The notes below the pieces were generated by a model. It worked only from the letters and a program-made list of their open reading frames with translations. It did no database searches and was not told the DNA's origin. The position numbers and the translations under genes were made by a program. This document shows positions 18,518-27,156 of a stretch of DNA of 64,000 nt, piece after piece (position 1 is the stretch's first letter; every line of letters begins with the position of its first letter). The stretch covers positions 63,745-127,744 of the forward strand of contig JAFIEV010000007.1 in NCBI GenBank assembly GCA_020832305.1. Direction: 5' to 3'. The stretch is from Cyclobacteriaceae bacterium (lineage in GTDB: Bacteria; Bacteroidota; Bacteroidia; Cytophagales; Cyclobacteriaceae).

Positions 18518-19113
18518 ATGATGCTTATGAAATACCAAAATTCTGCAATAGTGCCAATCTTCACTTTTTCATAAGGATTGGTAAAGAGTATCAGGGCGAT
18601 TACAGGGTCTTTCTCAACAACTCTATACTTAGAAAATGCCAATGAGCAAAGAATCATCCCAACTGCATGCAGCATAAAGTGAAAAGTCAGCATAAAAAAT
18701 GTGTAGGACTTAATAATTTCACCAGCCATAAACAATTGATTCCCTAAAAGTTGCACTACACCGGCAAGTTGCATCAACATAAATAAAAACGAAGCACTCA
18801 TAGTAAGTGCAAGAGACCGACGCATGGAGCCTGCATCATCTGAATTGTAATACATTTTTACCCTTGAAATCACAAAAACAGAAAAAAGTAAAACGAGGGT
18901 GTTGAGAAGATAAATTTTTGGGAAGCGAAAATTCAGTGCAATATTGCTTTCGGCCGGCTTGGAAAAATGAAAAGAGATGAGCAAAAACGATATTATAAGT
19001 GTACTGCCAAACATTGCAAGATAAAATATCATTTTATGCGGATGAATTTTCTCTATCCTTCTGAGATAGGTAAGCTCTTCTGATTTTTTAATGTTTTTAT
19101 GGAAGTACTTCAT
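18478..19113 (-). CDS. Cytochrome c oxidase subunit III-like membrane protein
   Basis: A 211-residue protein with five hydrophobic helices. The opening 'EKIHPHKMIFYLAMFGSTLIISFLLISFHFSKP' and the later 'LTFHFMLHAVGMILCSLAFSKYR' are in keeping with the short five-helix heme-copper oxidase subunit III proteins of Cytophagales, and the C-terminal 'IAEFWYFISIIWLIIYSY' resembles the WYWHFVDVVW-type ending of that family, though key residues are changed. No other oxidase genes lie nearby, so it may be a stray paralogue with an altered role. Assignment is by pattern and topology only. Confidence 0.55.
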   Translation of the reverse strand: MKYFHKNIKKSEELTYLRRIEKIHPHKMIFYLAMFGSTLIISFLLISFHFSKPAESNIALNFRFPKIYLLNTLVLLFSVFVISRVKMYYNSDDAGSMRRSLALTMSASFLFMLMQLAGVVQLLGNQLFMAGEIIKSYTFFMLTFHFMLHAVGMILCSLAFSKYRVVEKDPVIALILFTNPYEKVKIGTIAEFWYFISIIWLIIYSYMHFSF

Positions 19114-19416
19114 ATTATTAATTTTACAACCTATCCAAAATAACCGGCATGGGGTAACTATTTAAGCGCATCAATTCTCTTTGAAAGTTACTAAATAATT
19201 ACAAGATAAACCAATAATCCTTTTCTTGGTTTAATTTTCATTGTAATATTTATACAATCGATTGTAATTATGTCCCTGCCCGATGCATAAAGTAATTACA
19301 AAGATACAATTTTATATGTATATTGAAGTAATGCCTCCTTTTATATTGTGCTAAATGCTTCAGTATGTATTAAATTGCGAGATTAATTTTTACTGATAAT
19401 TCCAAAAAAATTCATT
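19114..19416. promoter_or_regulatory. Intergenic region with ATTACAA/TTGTAAT motif cluster upstream of mfd
   Basis: AT-rich divergent spacer between the subunit III-like gene and mfd. The heptamer TTGTAAT or its complement occurs several times (around 19198, 19241, 19263 and 19286), and one occurrence is part of a perfect 14-bp palindrome (TACAATCGATTGTA) at 19253-19266. This could be an operator array, but base composition alone makes such motifs fairly likely. No gene is seen here. Confidence 0.35.
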
Positions 19417-22400
19417 TTGATTTCAAAAGATCTCATTTGGCTATATAAGGAAGATCCTTTTGTACAAACTCTGAGCCAGGTTATAAAGCCCAATCAGGAT
19501 TTAAATGTGCAGATAAAAGGAATAACGGGAAGTCTGGATGCCGTACTTATTTCTGCCCTTCATCAACTGAATCATCAGACCTTTTTCGTTGTTATGCACG
19601 AAAAGGAAGAAGCTGCCTATTTTGCCAATGATCTGCAAAACCTCCTTGGCGGTAAAGAAGTTTTTCTTTTCCCTTCTTCTTACCGCAGGCCTTATCAGTT
19701 TGATGAGACTGAGAACGCGAATATCCTAATGCGTGCTGAAATTCTCAATCGCATAAATCATAAATCATCGACAGGTGAAATCATTGTTACCTACCCGGAA
19801 GCATTATTTGAGAAAGTAATTAATAAAAGGTCACTTACCAATAGTACTTTCACCATCAAAACCGGTGATGAACTTGACGTTGCCTTTCTTGCCGAGCTTT
19901 TAATTACCTATGACTTTGAAGCAACAGATTTTGTATTTGAAGCCGGGCAATTTGCAATAAGAGGTGGTATTATTGATATCTATTCTTATGCCACTGATCT
20001 GCCTTACCGGATTGAGCTCTTTGGAAATGAAGTTGAAAGCATAAGAAATTTCGACCCAAACAACCAGCTTTCGGTAGCTACGGTCCGCAGTATTAATATC
20101 ATACCTAATATTCAAACACGGCTGCTGGAAGAAGAACGACAGTCTATTCTTGAGTTTTTACCTAAACATACCAAAGTTTGGTTCAAGGATTTTCAATACA
20201 CCCTCGATGTACTTCAAAAGCAGTATGAAAAAGCGACAGAAGCTTTTCATGACCTTACCATTTCAGGAAAGGTTGCTCAGGTAGTCATGAAACCATTTCA
20301 ATTGTTTGAAAATGCCGATAGTTTCCGTCAAAAACTTAATGGTCTGGCTAAAGTTGAATTTGGGCACCGGTTTTATCTCAATAATTCACATGAAATGGAG
20401 TTGAAAACCGAAGCACAGGCTTCATTCAACAAAAATTTCAACCTGATGGTACAATCACTTGAAGAATATCAGCAAAAGGGCTTTACCAACATTATAGCTT
20501 CAGATTCTTCAAGCCAGTTAGATAAATTGCAAACCATTTTTACTGAGATAGATCCATATGTATCGTTTCAACAGCTCAATATTTCACTGCGACAGGGTTT
20601 TATAGATCACGACAGAAAAATAGCCTGCTATACCGATCATCAACTTTTCGAGAGATTTCACAGATATAAGGTTAAAGAAAAACACTCTAAATCAAGAGCT
20701 TTGACCATGAGAGAGTTGCAGACCCTTCAACCCGGAGACTATGTAACGCATATAGATCATGGCATTGGTCGTTTTGCCGGTCTTGAAAAAATTGAGGTTA
20801 ATGGTAAAATCCAGGAATCCATTCGCCTGGTTTTTCGCGATGATGATTTATTGTTTGTAAACATTCATGCACTTCACAAAATTTCAAGGTATTCAGGCAA
20901 AGAAGGACAGCCCCCGGCGATCAGCAAGCTGGGCAGTCAGGAGTGGGACAACAAAAAGAAGAAAGTAAAGAAGAAGGTAAAAGATATAGCCAAAGAGCTG
21001 ATTTCACTATATGCCAAGCGAAAAACAGCGCCGGGCTTTGCCTTCAGTCCCGATGGTTATCTGCAGGCAGAGCTGGAAACTTCCTTTATTTACGAAGATA
21101 CCCCAGACCAGGCCAAAGCCACCACCGATGTAAAGGCCGACATGGAGCTGCCTCATCCGATGGACAGGCTCGTATGTGGCGATGTGGGTTTTGGCAAGAC
21201 AGAAGTGGCCATAAGATCTGCCTTTAAAGCTGTAACCGATGGAAAGCAGGTTGCCGTATTGGTGCCCACCACCATACTCGCCATGCAGCATTACCACACC
21301 TTTAAAGACAGGTTAACTGATTTTCCTGTTTCTGTAGCCTATGTAAACCGTTTTAAATCTACACGAGAAATAAAAGAAACCCTTTCTAAACTAAAAGAAG
21401 GTAAGGTAGATATCATTATTGGTACCCACCGGCTGGTTAATAAAGATGTGATTTTCAAAAATCTGGGCTTACTGGTCATCGATGAAGAGCAAAAGTTTGG
21501 CGTTAAGGTTAAAGACCGTCTTAAAGAATTTAAGGTAAATGTTGATGTCCTTACCCTTACGGCCACACCTATTCCCCGCACCCTGCACTTTTCGCTGATG
21601 GGCGCCAGGGATTTGAGCGTAATTTCAACACCGCCACCTAACCGGCAACCTGTTACCACCTTGATAGAAACTTTTAAAGACGAGGTATTAAGGGATGCCA
21701 TCAGTTACGAATTACGCAGAGGCGGACAGGTTTTCTTCGTTCACAACAGAATCCGCGATATAGAAGAAGTTGCCAACATTGTACTAAAGCTGGTACCTGA
21801 CGCACGTGTTGCCATTGCCCATGGGCAAATGGAGGGGAGTAAGCTCGAAAAAATAATGGTAAAGTTTATTGAAGGAGAATGTGATGTACTGGTTAGCACA
21901 AATATTATCGAATCAGGACTTGATATTCCCAATGCCAACACCATAATTATAAATCAGGCACACATGTTTGGCTTGTCTGACCTGCACCAGATGCGGGGCA
22001 GGGTTGGGCGTTCGAATAAAAAAGCATTTTGCTATCTCCTTACCCAGGCCACCTCCCTTTTGACAACTGAAGCCCGTAAAAGATTGAAAGCGCTCGAAGA
22101 ATTTTCTGAACTGGGTGATGGCTTCAAAGTAGCCATGAGAGACCTCGATATTCGGGGTGCAGGTAATTTACTGGGAGCCGAACAAAGCGGCTTTATTAAT
22201 GACCTGGGCTTCGAGGCTTATCATAAAGTACTGGATGAGGCCGTGCAGGAGCTCAAAGAAACCGAATTCAGGGATTTATTCGAAAAAGAGTTTGCCCTTG
22301 ACATGCATCAATTCGTGCAGGATTGCAATATAGAAACTGATCTTGAAATACTCATTCCCGATAATTATGTCAGTAATATTTCTGAAAGACTGCACCTTTA

Positions 22401-22788
22401 TAATCAATTAGACAATATAAAATCTGAAGATGAGTTAATAGCTTTTACCGATGCGATAAAAGACCGATTCGGAAATATCCCTCCACAAGTGATAGATTTG
22501 GTAAAACTGGTAAAGGTGCGGTGGAAGGCAGAGAAATTGGGGCTCGAAAAGGTTGTTATTAAGAACAATACCCTAAAAGGCTATTTCGTGTCCTCTGAAA
22601 ATGCAAAATATTACAATTCTGAGATCTTTGGCAATGTGCTTCAGTACATCAAACAACATCCCAGAAAATGCAGAATCAAAGATATGAATAACAGGGTCAT
22701 ACTTTTTATTGATCATATCAGCAATGTTGACCAGATTATGGGGGTATTTTCTGATATGCTGGAAATTAAATCATTACAGATGCAATAA
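19417..22788 (+). CDS. mfd: Transcription-repair coupling factor Mfd
   Basis: A 1123-residue protein of normal Mfd length. It has a UvrB-homology N-terminal region (about 1-400), the RNA-polymerase interaction domain ('GDYVTHIDHGIGRFAGLEKI'), and the RecG-like helicase core with Walker A 'GDVGFGKTEV', 'DEEQKFGV', 'TATPIPRTLHFSLMG', and 'STNIIESGLDIPNANT ... QMRGRVGRS'. The TRCF C-terminal domain ends the protein. Mfd removes RNA polymerase stalled at DNA lesions and recruits UvrA. The start is TTG at 19417, with no clear Shine-Dalgarno sequence, as is common in this phylum. It is a single-gene unit. Confidence 0.97.
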   Translation: MISKDLIWLYKEDPFVQTLSQVIKPNQDLNVQIKGITGSLDAVLISALHQLNHQTFFVVMHEKEEAAYFANDLQNLLGGKEVFLFPSSYRRPYQFDETENANILMRAEILNRINHKSSTGEIIVTYPEALFEKVINKRSLTNSTFTIKTGDELDVAFLAELLITYDFEATDFVFEAGQFAIRGGIIDIYSYATDLPYRIELFGNEVESIRNFDPNNQLSVATVRSINIIPNIQTRLLEEERQSILEFLPKHTKVWFKDFQYTLDVLQKQYEKATEAFHDLTISGKVAQVVMKPFQLFENADSFRQKLNGLAKVEFGHRFYLNNSHEMELKTEAQASFNKNFNLMVQSLEEYQQKGFTNIIASDSSSQLDKLQTIFTEIDPYVSFQQLNISLRQGFIDHDRKIACYTDHQLFERFHRYKVKEKHSKSRALTMRELQTLQPGDYVTHIDHGIGRFAGLEKIEVNGKIQESIRLVFRDDDLLFVNIHALHKISRYSGKEGQPPAISKLGSQEWDNKKKKVKKKVKDIAKELISLYAKRKTAPGFAFSPDGYLQAELETSFIYEDTPDQAKATTDVKADMELPHPMDRLVCGDVGFGKTEVAIRSAFKAVTDGKQVAVLVPTTILAMQHYHTFKDRLTDFPVSVAYVNRFKSTREIKETLSKLKEGKVDIIIGTHRLVNKDVIFKNLGLLVIDEEQKFGVKVKDRLKEFKVNVDVLTLTATPIPRTLHFSLMGARDLSVISTPPPNRQPVTTLIETFKDEVLRDAISYELRRGGQVFFVHNRIRDIEEVANIVLKLVPDARVAIAHGQMEGSKLEKIMVKFIEGECDVLVSTNIIESGLDIPNANTIIINQAHMFGLSDLHQMRGRVGRSNKKAFCYLLTQATSLLTTEARKRLKALEEFSELGDGFKVAMRDLDIRGAGNLLGAEQSGFINDLGFEAYHKVLDEAVQELKETEFRDLFEKEFALDMHQFVQDCNIETDLEILIPDNYVSNISERLHLYNQLDNIKSEDELIAFTDAIKDRFGNIPPQVIDLVKLVKVRWKAEKLGLEKVVIKNNTLKGYFVSSENAKYYNSEIFGNVLQYIKQHPRKCRIKDMNNRVILFIDHISNVDQIMGVFSDMLEIKSLQMQ

Positions 22789-23069
22789 AAGTTGGCTTTT
22801 TCAATTTTTACATTAAAATAAGCGCCGTAAAATTATACCCTGAAAGCTACGTGACTTTAGCGACAATAAGAATTTTTAATTAAATAATTGTACTTTGGTC
22901 ATAAAAACAGTAGGATATTAAATATAAAGCCATTATTTTTGGTTTGCTGTGGGAGTTGGGGGCAACGCACCTGCAGATATGAATAAAATTGTTAAACAAA
23001 AATCGCAATGAAACTGTAATCAACTGAAATTGCGAAAAAGAGGAATTGAAAAAAAGTGTTAAACAGGTT

Positions 23070-24308
23070 ATGAAAAAGTTTTCATTTGTTCTCCGAAGTT
23101 TGCTGCCTTTTGCAGCTCTCGTCGTTTTGTTCTGGGCTTGTAAGTCCGGAACCAACCCAACCGCCACTCGGCCGGGAAAATTCAGTACAGCCACAGGACT
23201 GGCCTACAATGATGATGAAGGTTTTCAGGTATTAAATTACCGTGGCCAGCCCGAAGGGCCCAATCTCAGGTTTATACCTGGTGGGCGTACCGTACTGGGT
23301 ACTTTCGAAGAAGATATCTTTAACAGAAGGGATAATATCGAGCGCACAGTCACAGTAGCCTCTTTTTACATGGATGAAACTGAGGTTGCCAATATTCACT
23401 GGCTCGAGTATCTATATTATGTTAAACTCGATTCTTCAGCAGAATTTTATGAGTCAGCACTTCCCGACACCACCGTTTGGGCAAAAGACCTGGCTTATAA
23501 TGATCCTTATGTAGATCACTACCTCAGATACCCCGGTTTCAGATTTTTTCCGGTAGTAGGTGTTTCCTGGAGACAAGCTGTTGATTACTGTGCATGGAGA
23601 ACCGCTGTGGTAAACATGAAACTGGCTATGGATGCAGGCATTGAAGATCTTGCTGCTGAAAGCTCAGGTGGCAGAATCCCACTTGAAACAGGTGTTGTTT
23701 TGCCTGATTACCGACTGCCAAGTGAAGCAGAATGGGAATATGCTGCACAGGCCTTGATAGGCACACAGTGGCTCGATGAAAATCAAACACACAGAAGACT
23801 CTATCCCTGGGATGGTCATGCAATGCGTAATCCATACGGCAAGCAAATGGGTAACTTCCTGGCCAACTTCAAGAGAGGTCGTGGTGACTATGCAGGTATT
23901 GCCGGAAAACTAAATGATGGCGCTATGATAACTACCTATGTATACGAATATCCGCCAAATGATTTTGGTTTATACAATATGGCCGGAAACGTAAATGAAT
24001 GGGTATTTGATGTGTACCGCCCACTTTCGTTCCAGGACATGGAAGACCTCAACCCGGTGAGAAGAAGTGCACAGGATTACAGAGGGAGAAGATCTGAAGA
24101 TCCCAATGTAGATGATCCTCAAAGTTTGTACGACACAAGAAATTTCAATTCTCTTATTTCAGATAATGCCAGAGTTTATAAGGGTGGAAGCTGGAAAGAC
24201 GTAGCTTATTGGTTGTCTCCGGGAACCAGAAGATACCTCGATCAGGATTCTTCTACAGCAACCATCGGTTTCCGCTGTGCCATGATCAGAGCCGGCACCA
24301 ATTATTGA
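23070..24308 (+). CDS. gldJ: Gliding motility / type IX secretion lipoprotein GldJ
   Basis: The ATG at 23070 gives a 412-residue protein with a lipoprotein signal (MKKFSFVLRSLLPFAALVV ending WAC). The body is an FGE-sulfatase (SUMF1-like) domain: 'FIPGGRTVLGTFEEDIFNRRDNIERTVTVASFYMDETEVANIHWLEY', 'RLPSEAEWEYAAQ', 'YNMAGNVNEWVFDVYRP' and 'VYKGGSWKD ... TIGFRCAMIRAG'. GldJ is an outer-membrane lipoprotein needed for gliding and for stability of the GldK/type IX ring. It lacks the catalytic cysteines of true formylglycine-generating enzymes as far as can be seen. A TTG start at 23046 is possible but would precede the signal with eight residues. In this window it is not next to other secretion genes. 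Confidence 0.9.
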   Translation: MKKFSFVLRSLLPFAALVVLFWACKSGTNPTATRPGKFSTATGLAYNDDEGFQVLNYRGQPEGPNLRFIPGGRTVLGTFEEDIFNRRDNIERTVTVASFYMDETEVANIHWLEYLYYVKLDSSAEFYESALPDTTVWAKDLAYNDPYVDHYLRYPGFRFFPVVGVSWRQAVDYCAWRTAVVNMKLAMDAGIEDLAAESSGGRIPLETGVVLPDYRLPSEAEWEYAAQALIGTQWLDENQTHRRLYPWDGHAMRNPYGKQMGNFLANFKRGRGDYAGIAGKLNDGAMITTYVYEYPPNDFGLYNMAGNVNEWVFDVYRPLSFQDMEDLNPVRRSAQDYRGRRSEDPNVDDPQSLYDTRNFNSLISDNARVYKGGSWKDVAYWLSPGTRRYLDQDSSTATIGFRCAMIRAGTNY

Positions 24309-24338
24309 TACTTTAGAGGTAAATTACTCAAATATACA

Positions 24339-24370
24339 GGCCCTGCAGTAAAATGCGGGGCTATTTTTTT
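24339..24370 (+). terminator. Rho-independent terminator after gldJ
   Basis: The stem GGCCCTGCA / TGCGGGGCT (one internal G-T pair) with a 6-base loop is followed by a run of seven T. It lies 30 bases after the gldJ stop. Confidence 0.8.
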
Positions 24371-24456
24371 ACCCCAACTTTATATTCCCAAAAAAAACTT
24401 ACTATATTTATTTATTCAATTATAAAATTTTACAGCCACCCATTAAATCCCTGCAT

Positions 24457-25056
24457 ATGGATTTTAACCGTTTTATCGCCAAACATATACCCGGTTTGCG
24501 CATTCTTCGGGTAGCTACAAGCCAGTACATACCAGGCTCTTTACTCGATCGCCGTACCCTCATGAAAAAAGGTGATCTCTCTGACATACTACCTGACCTC
24601 GAAATAGAAATCGAACCAGTATCTGCCAACATTGTATATGGAGAAATCGCAGGCCATAGAATAAGCAAGGGAAAAATCGATCTCCTGGGTTTATTGTCCT
24701 TGCAAGGCCGCTCCGATAATCAAATAGAATTGCAGTACAACATAAAAGATATCAAGGGAAAATCGATGACCCCCAAACAACTCGTGCTTCACCCAAGGCT
24801 CAATGAAATTCGACGGCAAAACCGATCTCTCTGGAGACAGATTAATAATCAATTTGTTATGATAGAGAGTTTTTATGCCGATCTGGTAAACATCACTTTC
24901 AAATCGGAGGGGAAGGTACTGAGCCAGCTTGATCTTGAAAAAATAGCTAAAATTGATATCAGTCCCGGGATGGAGCATCGATGGGGCAATCGCCATGTAC
25001 TTACCGTAAGTCAAAATGCCAATGTGCCTTTTGGCACCAGGGGATTTACTATATAA
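24457..25056 (+). CDS. Unidentified 199-residue protein, possibly gasdermin-like
   Basis: I do not firmly recognise this gene. It has no signal peptide or membrane helix and appears beta-rich. The order of segments recalls the pore-forming N-terminal domain of gasdermins: 'PGLRILRVATSQYIPGSLLDR' then 'GDLSDILPD' near the N-terminus, a central 'NQIELQYNIKDIKG' strand, a helical 'LHPRLNEIRRQNRSLWRQ', 'FVMIESFYADLVNITFKSEG', and a final 'VPFGTRGFTI'. Known bacterial gasdermins are longer (about 250 residues or more), end in a short inhibitory peptide and lie next to a protease gene. None of these features is present here, so the resemblance is a hypothesis only. It is a single gene between gldJ and the convergent radA. 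Confidence 0.55.
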   Translation: MDFNRFIAKHIPGLRILRVATSQYIPGSLLDRRTLMKKGDLSDILPDLEIEIEPVSANIVYGEIAGHRISKGKIDLLGLLSLQGRSDNQIELQYNIKDIKGKSMTPKQLVLHPRLNEIRRQNRSLWRQINNQFVMIESFYADLVNITFKSEGKVLSQLDLEKIAKIDISPGMEHRWGNRHVLTVSQNANVPFGTRGFTI

Positions 25057-25073
25057 TCAGCTTACAATTACGA

Positions 25074-26438
25074 TCAGCCCATTAAGTCAGAAAATACTTC
25101 ATCAAGCCTCCCGAATTTTCTGACCTTTATTTTGTATTTACCAGAATCCAGTCCTTTATTAAACTGAGAAATATATATAGCATCAAATCCCAATTTTTCA
25201 GCTTCGGTTATGCGATTTTCAATTCGGTTAACCGCCCTGATTTCTCCTCCAAGTCCGACTTCGGCTGCAAAGCAGATTTTTTCATGCACTGGTATTTCCT
25301 GATGCGAGGATATCACAGATGCACAAACGGCAAGGTCTGCTGCGGGGTCATCAATGCGGATACCTCCGGCTATATTAAGGAACACATCCTGATTTCCCAT
25401 TCTGAATCCGGTCCGCTTTTCAAGTACAGCCAGGAGCATATTCAGCCTTCTGCCATCAAAACCCGTGCTGCTGCGCTGCGCTGTACCATAGGCAGCTGTA
25501 CTTACCAGTGATTGAACTTCAATGAGCAAGGTGCGGTTTCCTTCCAGGGTAGCTGCGATGCTTATACCACTTAACTCCCCTTCACGCTGAGAGATCAAAA
25601 TTTCAGAAGGGTTCGATACCTGCCTCAGCCCATATGAAGTCATCTCATAAATTCCCAGTTCTGATGTAGAACCAAAACGGTTTTTTGTTGTGCGCAGCAG
25701 CCGGTACGACAAATGCCTGTCACCTTCAAACTGAATTACTGTATCGACCATATGTTCCAGGATTTTTGGCCCCGCAATCATGCCGTCCTTGGTTATATGA
25801 CCAATAATAAAAACAGGGATATGCGTTTCTTTGGCAAATTTTAAAATTTCGCCGGTACATTGGCGCACCTGAGAAACTGACCCCGGAGAGGATTCAGCTA
25901 GATCACTGTGCAAGGTTTGAATAGAATCTATCACCAGCATGTCTGGATTTATTTCGTTGATCTGGCGAAAAATAGCAGACAAAGAAGTTTCATTGAGAAT
26001 ATAACATTGCTGTCCGGCACCAGTCATTCTGTCGGCGCGCATTTTTATTTGCTGTTCACTTTCTTCACCGGAGACATACAACACCTTGTAATTTAGTTCC
26101 ATGGCAACCTGCAACATCAGGGTTGACTTTCCGATGCCCGGTTCTCCACCAATGAGTACCAGGGAACCGGGAACTATACCCCCACCCAACACCCTGTCGA
26201 GTTCGGCATCGCCACTGGGCAGGCGCAGCAATTCTGTCCCCTTAATCTCTTTTAACAAAACAGGCCTGGTTGCTCTCTTGTCTTTGTTTGCTGTTGCCGC
26301 CCACTCCGGCGTTGGTTCAGTCTGCAATACTTCTTCTACATAGGTATTCCATTCGCCACAAGCCGGGCATTTTCCCAGCCATTTTGGCGATTGGGATCCG
26401 CAATTCTGACAAAAAAATGCTGTTTTCTTTTTAGCCAT
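25074..26438 (-). CDS. radA: DNA repair protein RadA
   Basis: A 454-residue protein with an N-terminal four-Cys zinc finger (Cys10, 13, 24, 27), a RecA-like ATPase core with Walker A 'GGEPGIGKST' near residue 100, the RadA-specific 'KNRFGSTSELGIYEM' motif, and a Lon-like C-terminal domain ('IRIDDPAADLAVCASVISSHQ ... FAAEVGLGGEIRAVNRIENRI'). RadA drives branch migration of recombination intermediates. It overlaps the 3' end of the YjjX-type gene by 8 bases, so the two are co-transcribed. Confidence 0.97.
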   Translation of the reverse strand: MAKKKTAFFCQNCGSQSPKWLGKCPACGEWNTYVEEVLQTEPTPEWAATANKDKRATRPVLLKEIKGTELLRLPSGDAELDRVLGGGIVPGSLVLIGGEPGIGKSTLMLQVAMELNYKVLYVSGEESEQQIKMRADRMTGAGQQCYILNETSLSAIFRQINEINPDMLVIDSIQTLHSDLAESSPGSVSQVRQCTGEILKFAKETHIPVFIIGHITKDGMIAGPKILEHMVDTVIQFEGDRHLSYRLLRTTKNRFGSTSELGIYEMTSYGLRQVSNPSEILISQREGELSGISIAATLEGNRTLLIEVQSLVSTAAYGTAQRSSTGFDGRRLNMLLAVLEKRTGFRMGNQDVFLNIAGGIRIDDPAADLAVCASVISSHQEIPVHEKICFAAEVGLGGEIRAVNRIENRITEAEKLGFDAIYISQFNKGLDSGKYKIKVRKFGRLDEVFSDLMG

Positions 26439-26976
26439 TGTTCAATTTATACAATGAAGGGTTCATAAATGGCACCAGTGCGAGTACAACTGCATGTGCA
26501 TAATAGGCAACCCTGTCTATAAGATCGCCGGTCAATAAGCCCACGGCACCATTGCCTTGTTTTGAATTTTTTCGTCTGAAAACCAGGTCGTCGGCATGGC
26601 CTAACTCCATCCCCTCAGAAATAAGTTTTACAACTTCAGGCGGTAATTGAAAAGAAGCGGTTTGTGCTTTCCCTTCCATGTCTTCATTAAATATATATAC
26701 CCAGGCAAATGCTTCCATACCATTCTCAATAACCCTCACACCTCCTTCGATACCAATCCAATAATGAGCATTTTCAACCAACTTTCGGGCATTATGAGCA
26801 CGATTTCTGGCGCCATTTAACGTTTCCTCAGTTCCCAGCGGCTGATCACCGACGCCTGACGGTACCTCTGTCGGAATAAAATCGAAGATATTTGCCCCAA
26901 AAACCTTTTCGAAAGCATCCTTTGTACTCTTTAGTTTAACAGGGTTCTTCGAAGCTACCACTACTCTTTTCTTCAC
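26431..26976 (-). CDS. yjjX: Inosine/xanthosine triphosphatase (YjjX family)
   Basis: A 181-residue protein with the family opening 'VVVASKNPVKLKSTKDAFEKVFG', the central 'GDQPLGTEETLNGARNRAHNAR', 'YWIGIEGGVRV' and the closing 'GNGAVGLLTGDLIDRVAYYAHAVVLALVPFMNP'. These proteins hydrolyse ITP and XTP, removing deaminated purine nucleotides before they enter nucleic acids. It is the first gene of a two-gene unit with radA, both serving genome maintenance. Confidence 0.92.
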   Translation of the reverse strand: MKKRVVVASKNPVKLKSTKDAFEKVFGANIFDFIPTEVPSGVGDQPLGTEETLNGARNRAHNARKLVENAHYWIGIEGGVRVIENGMEAFAWVYIFNEDMEGKAQTASFQLPPEVVKLISEGMELGHADDLVFRRKNSKQGNGAVGLLTGDLIDRVAYYAHAVVLALVPFMNPSLYKLNNG

Positions 26977-27102
26977 AACAAATATTATTTATTGATTGTA
27001 CAGGGCAATTATACATTATAAATCCATAAAAATTGAGTCGATCCATATGAAAAGAATCGACCTCAGATGGTATTGTCTATGTAAGCTCGTATTATGGCAA
27101 AA

Positions 27103-27133
27103 TTTGATTTCTACAAAATAATTTACTTTTTTG
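27103..27133 (+). promoter_or_regulatory. Candidate Bacteroidota promoter for the aminotransferase gene
   Basis: TTTG at 27103-27106 and TACTTTTTTG at 27124-27133 resemble the TTTG / TAnnTTTG promoter of this phylum with a 17-base spacer. Its position supports the ATG at 27157 over an in-frame ATG at 27094. Confidence 0.45.
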
Positions 27134-27156
27134 CATGCCACAAATTAAAAATCACC

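Noticed and set aside
23070..24308. Formylglycine-generating enzyme (sulfatase activator)
   Set aside because: The fold is SUMF1-like, but the lipoprotein signal and GldJ-type motifs are present, the catalytic Cys pair is not seen and there is no sulfatase gene nearby.
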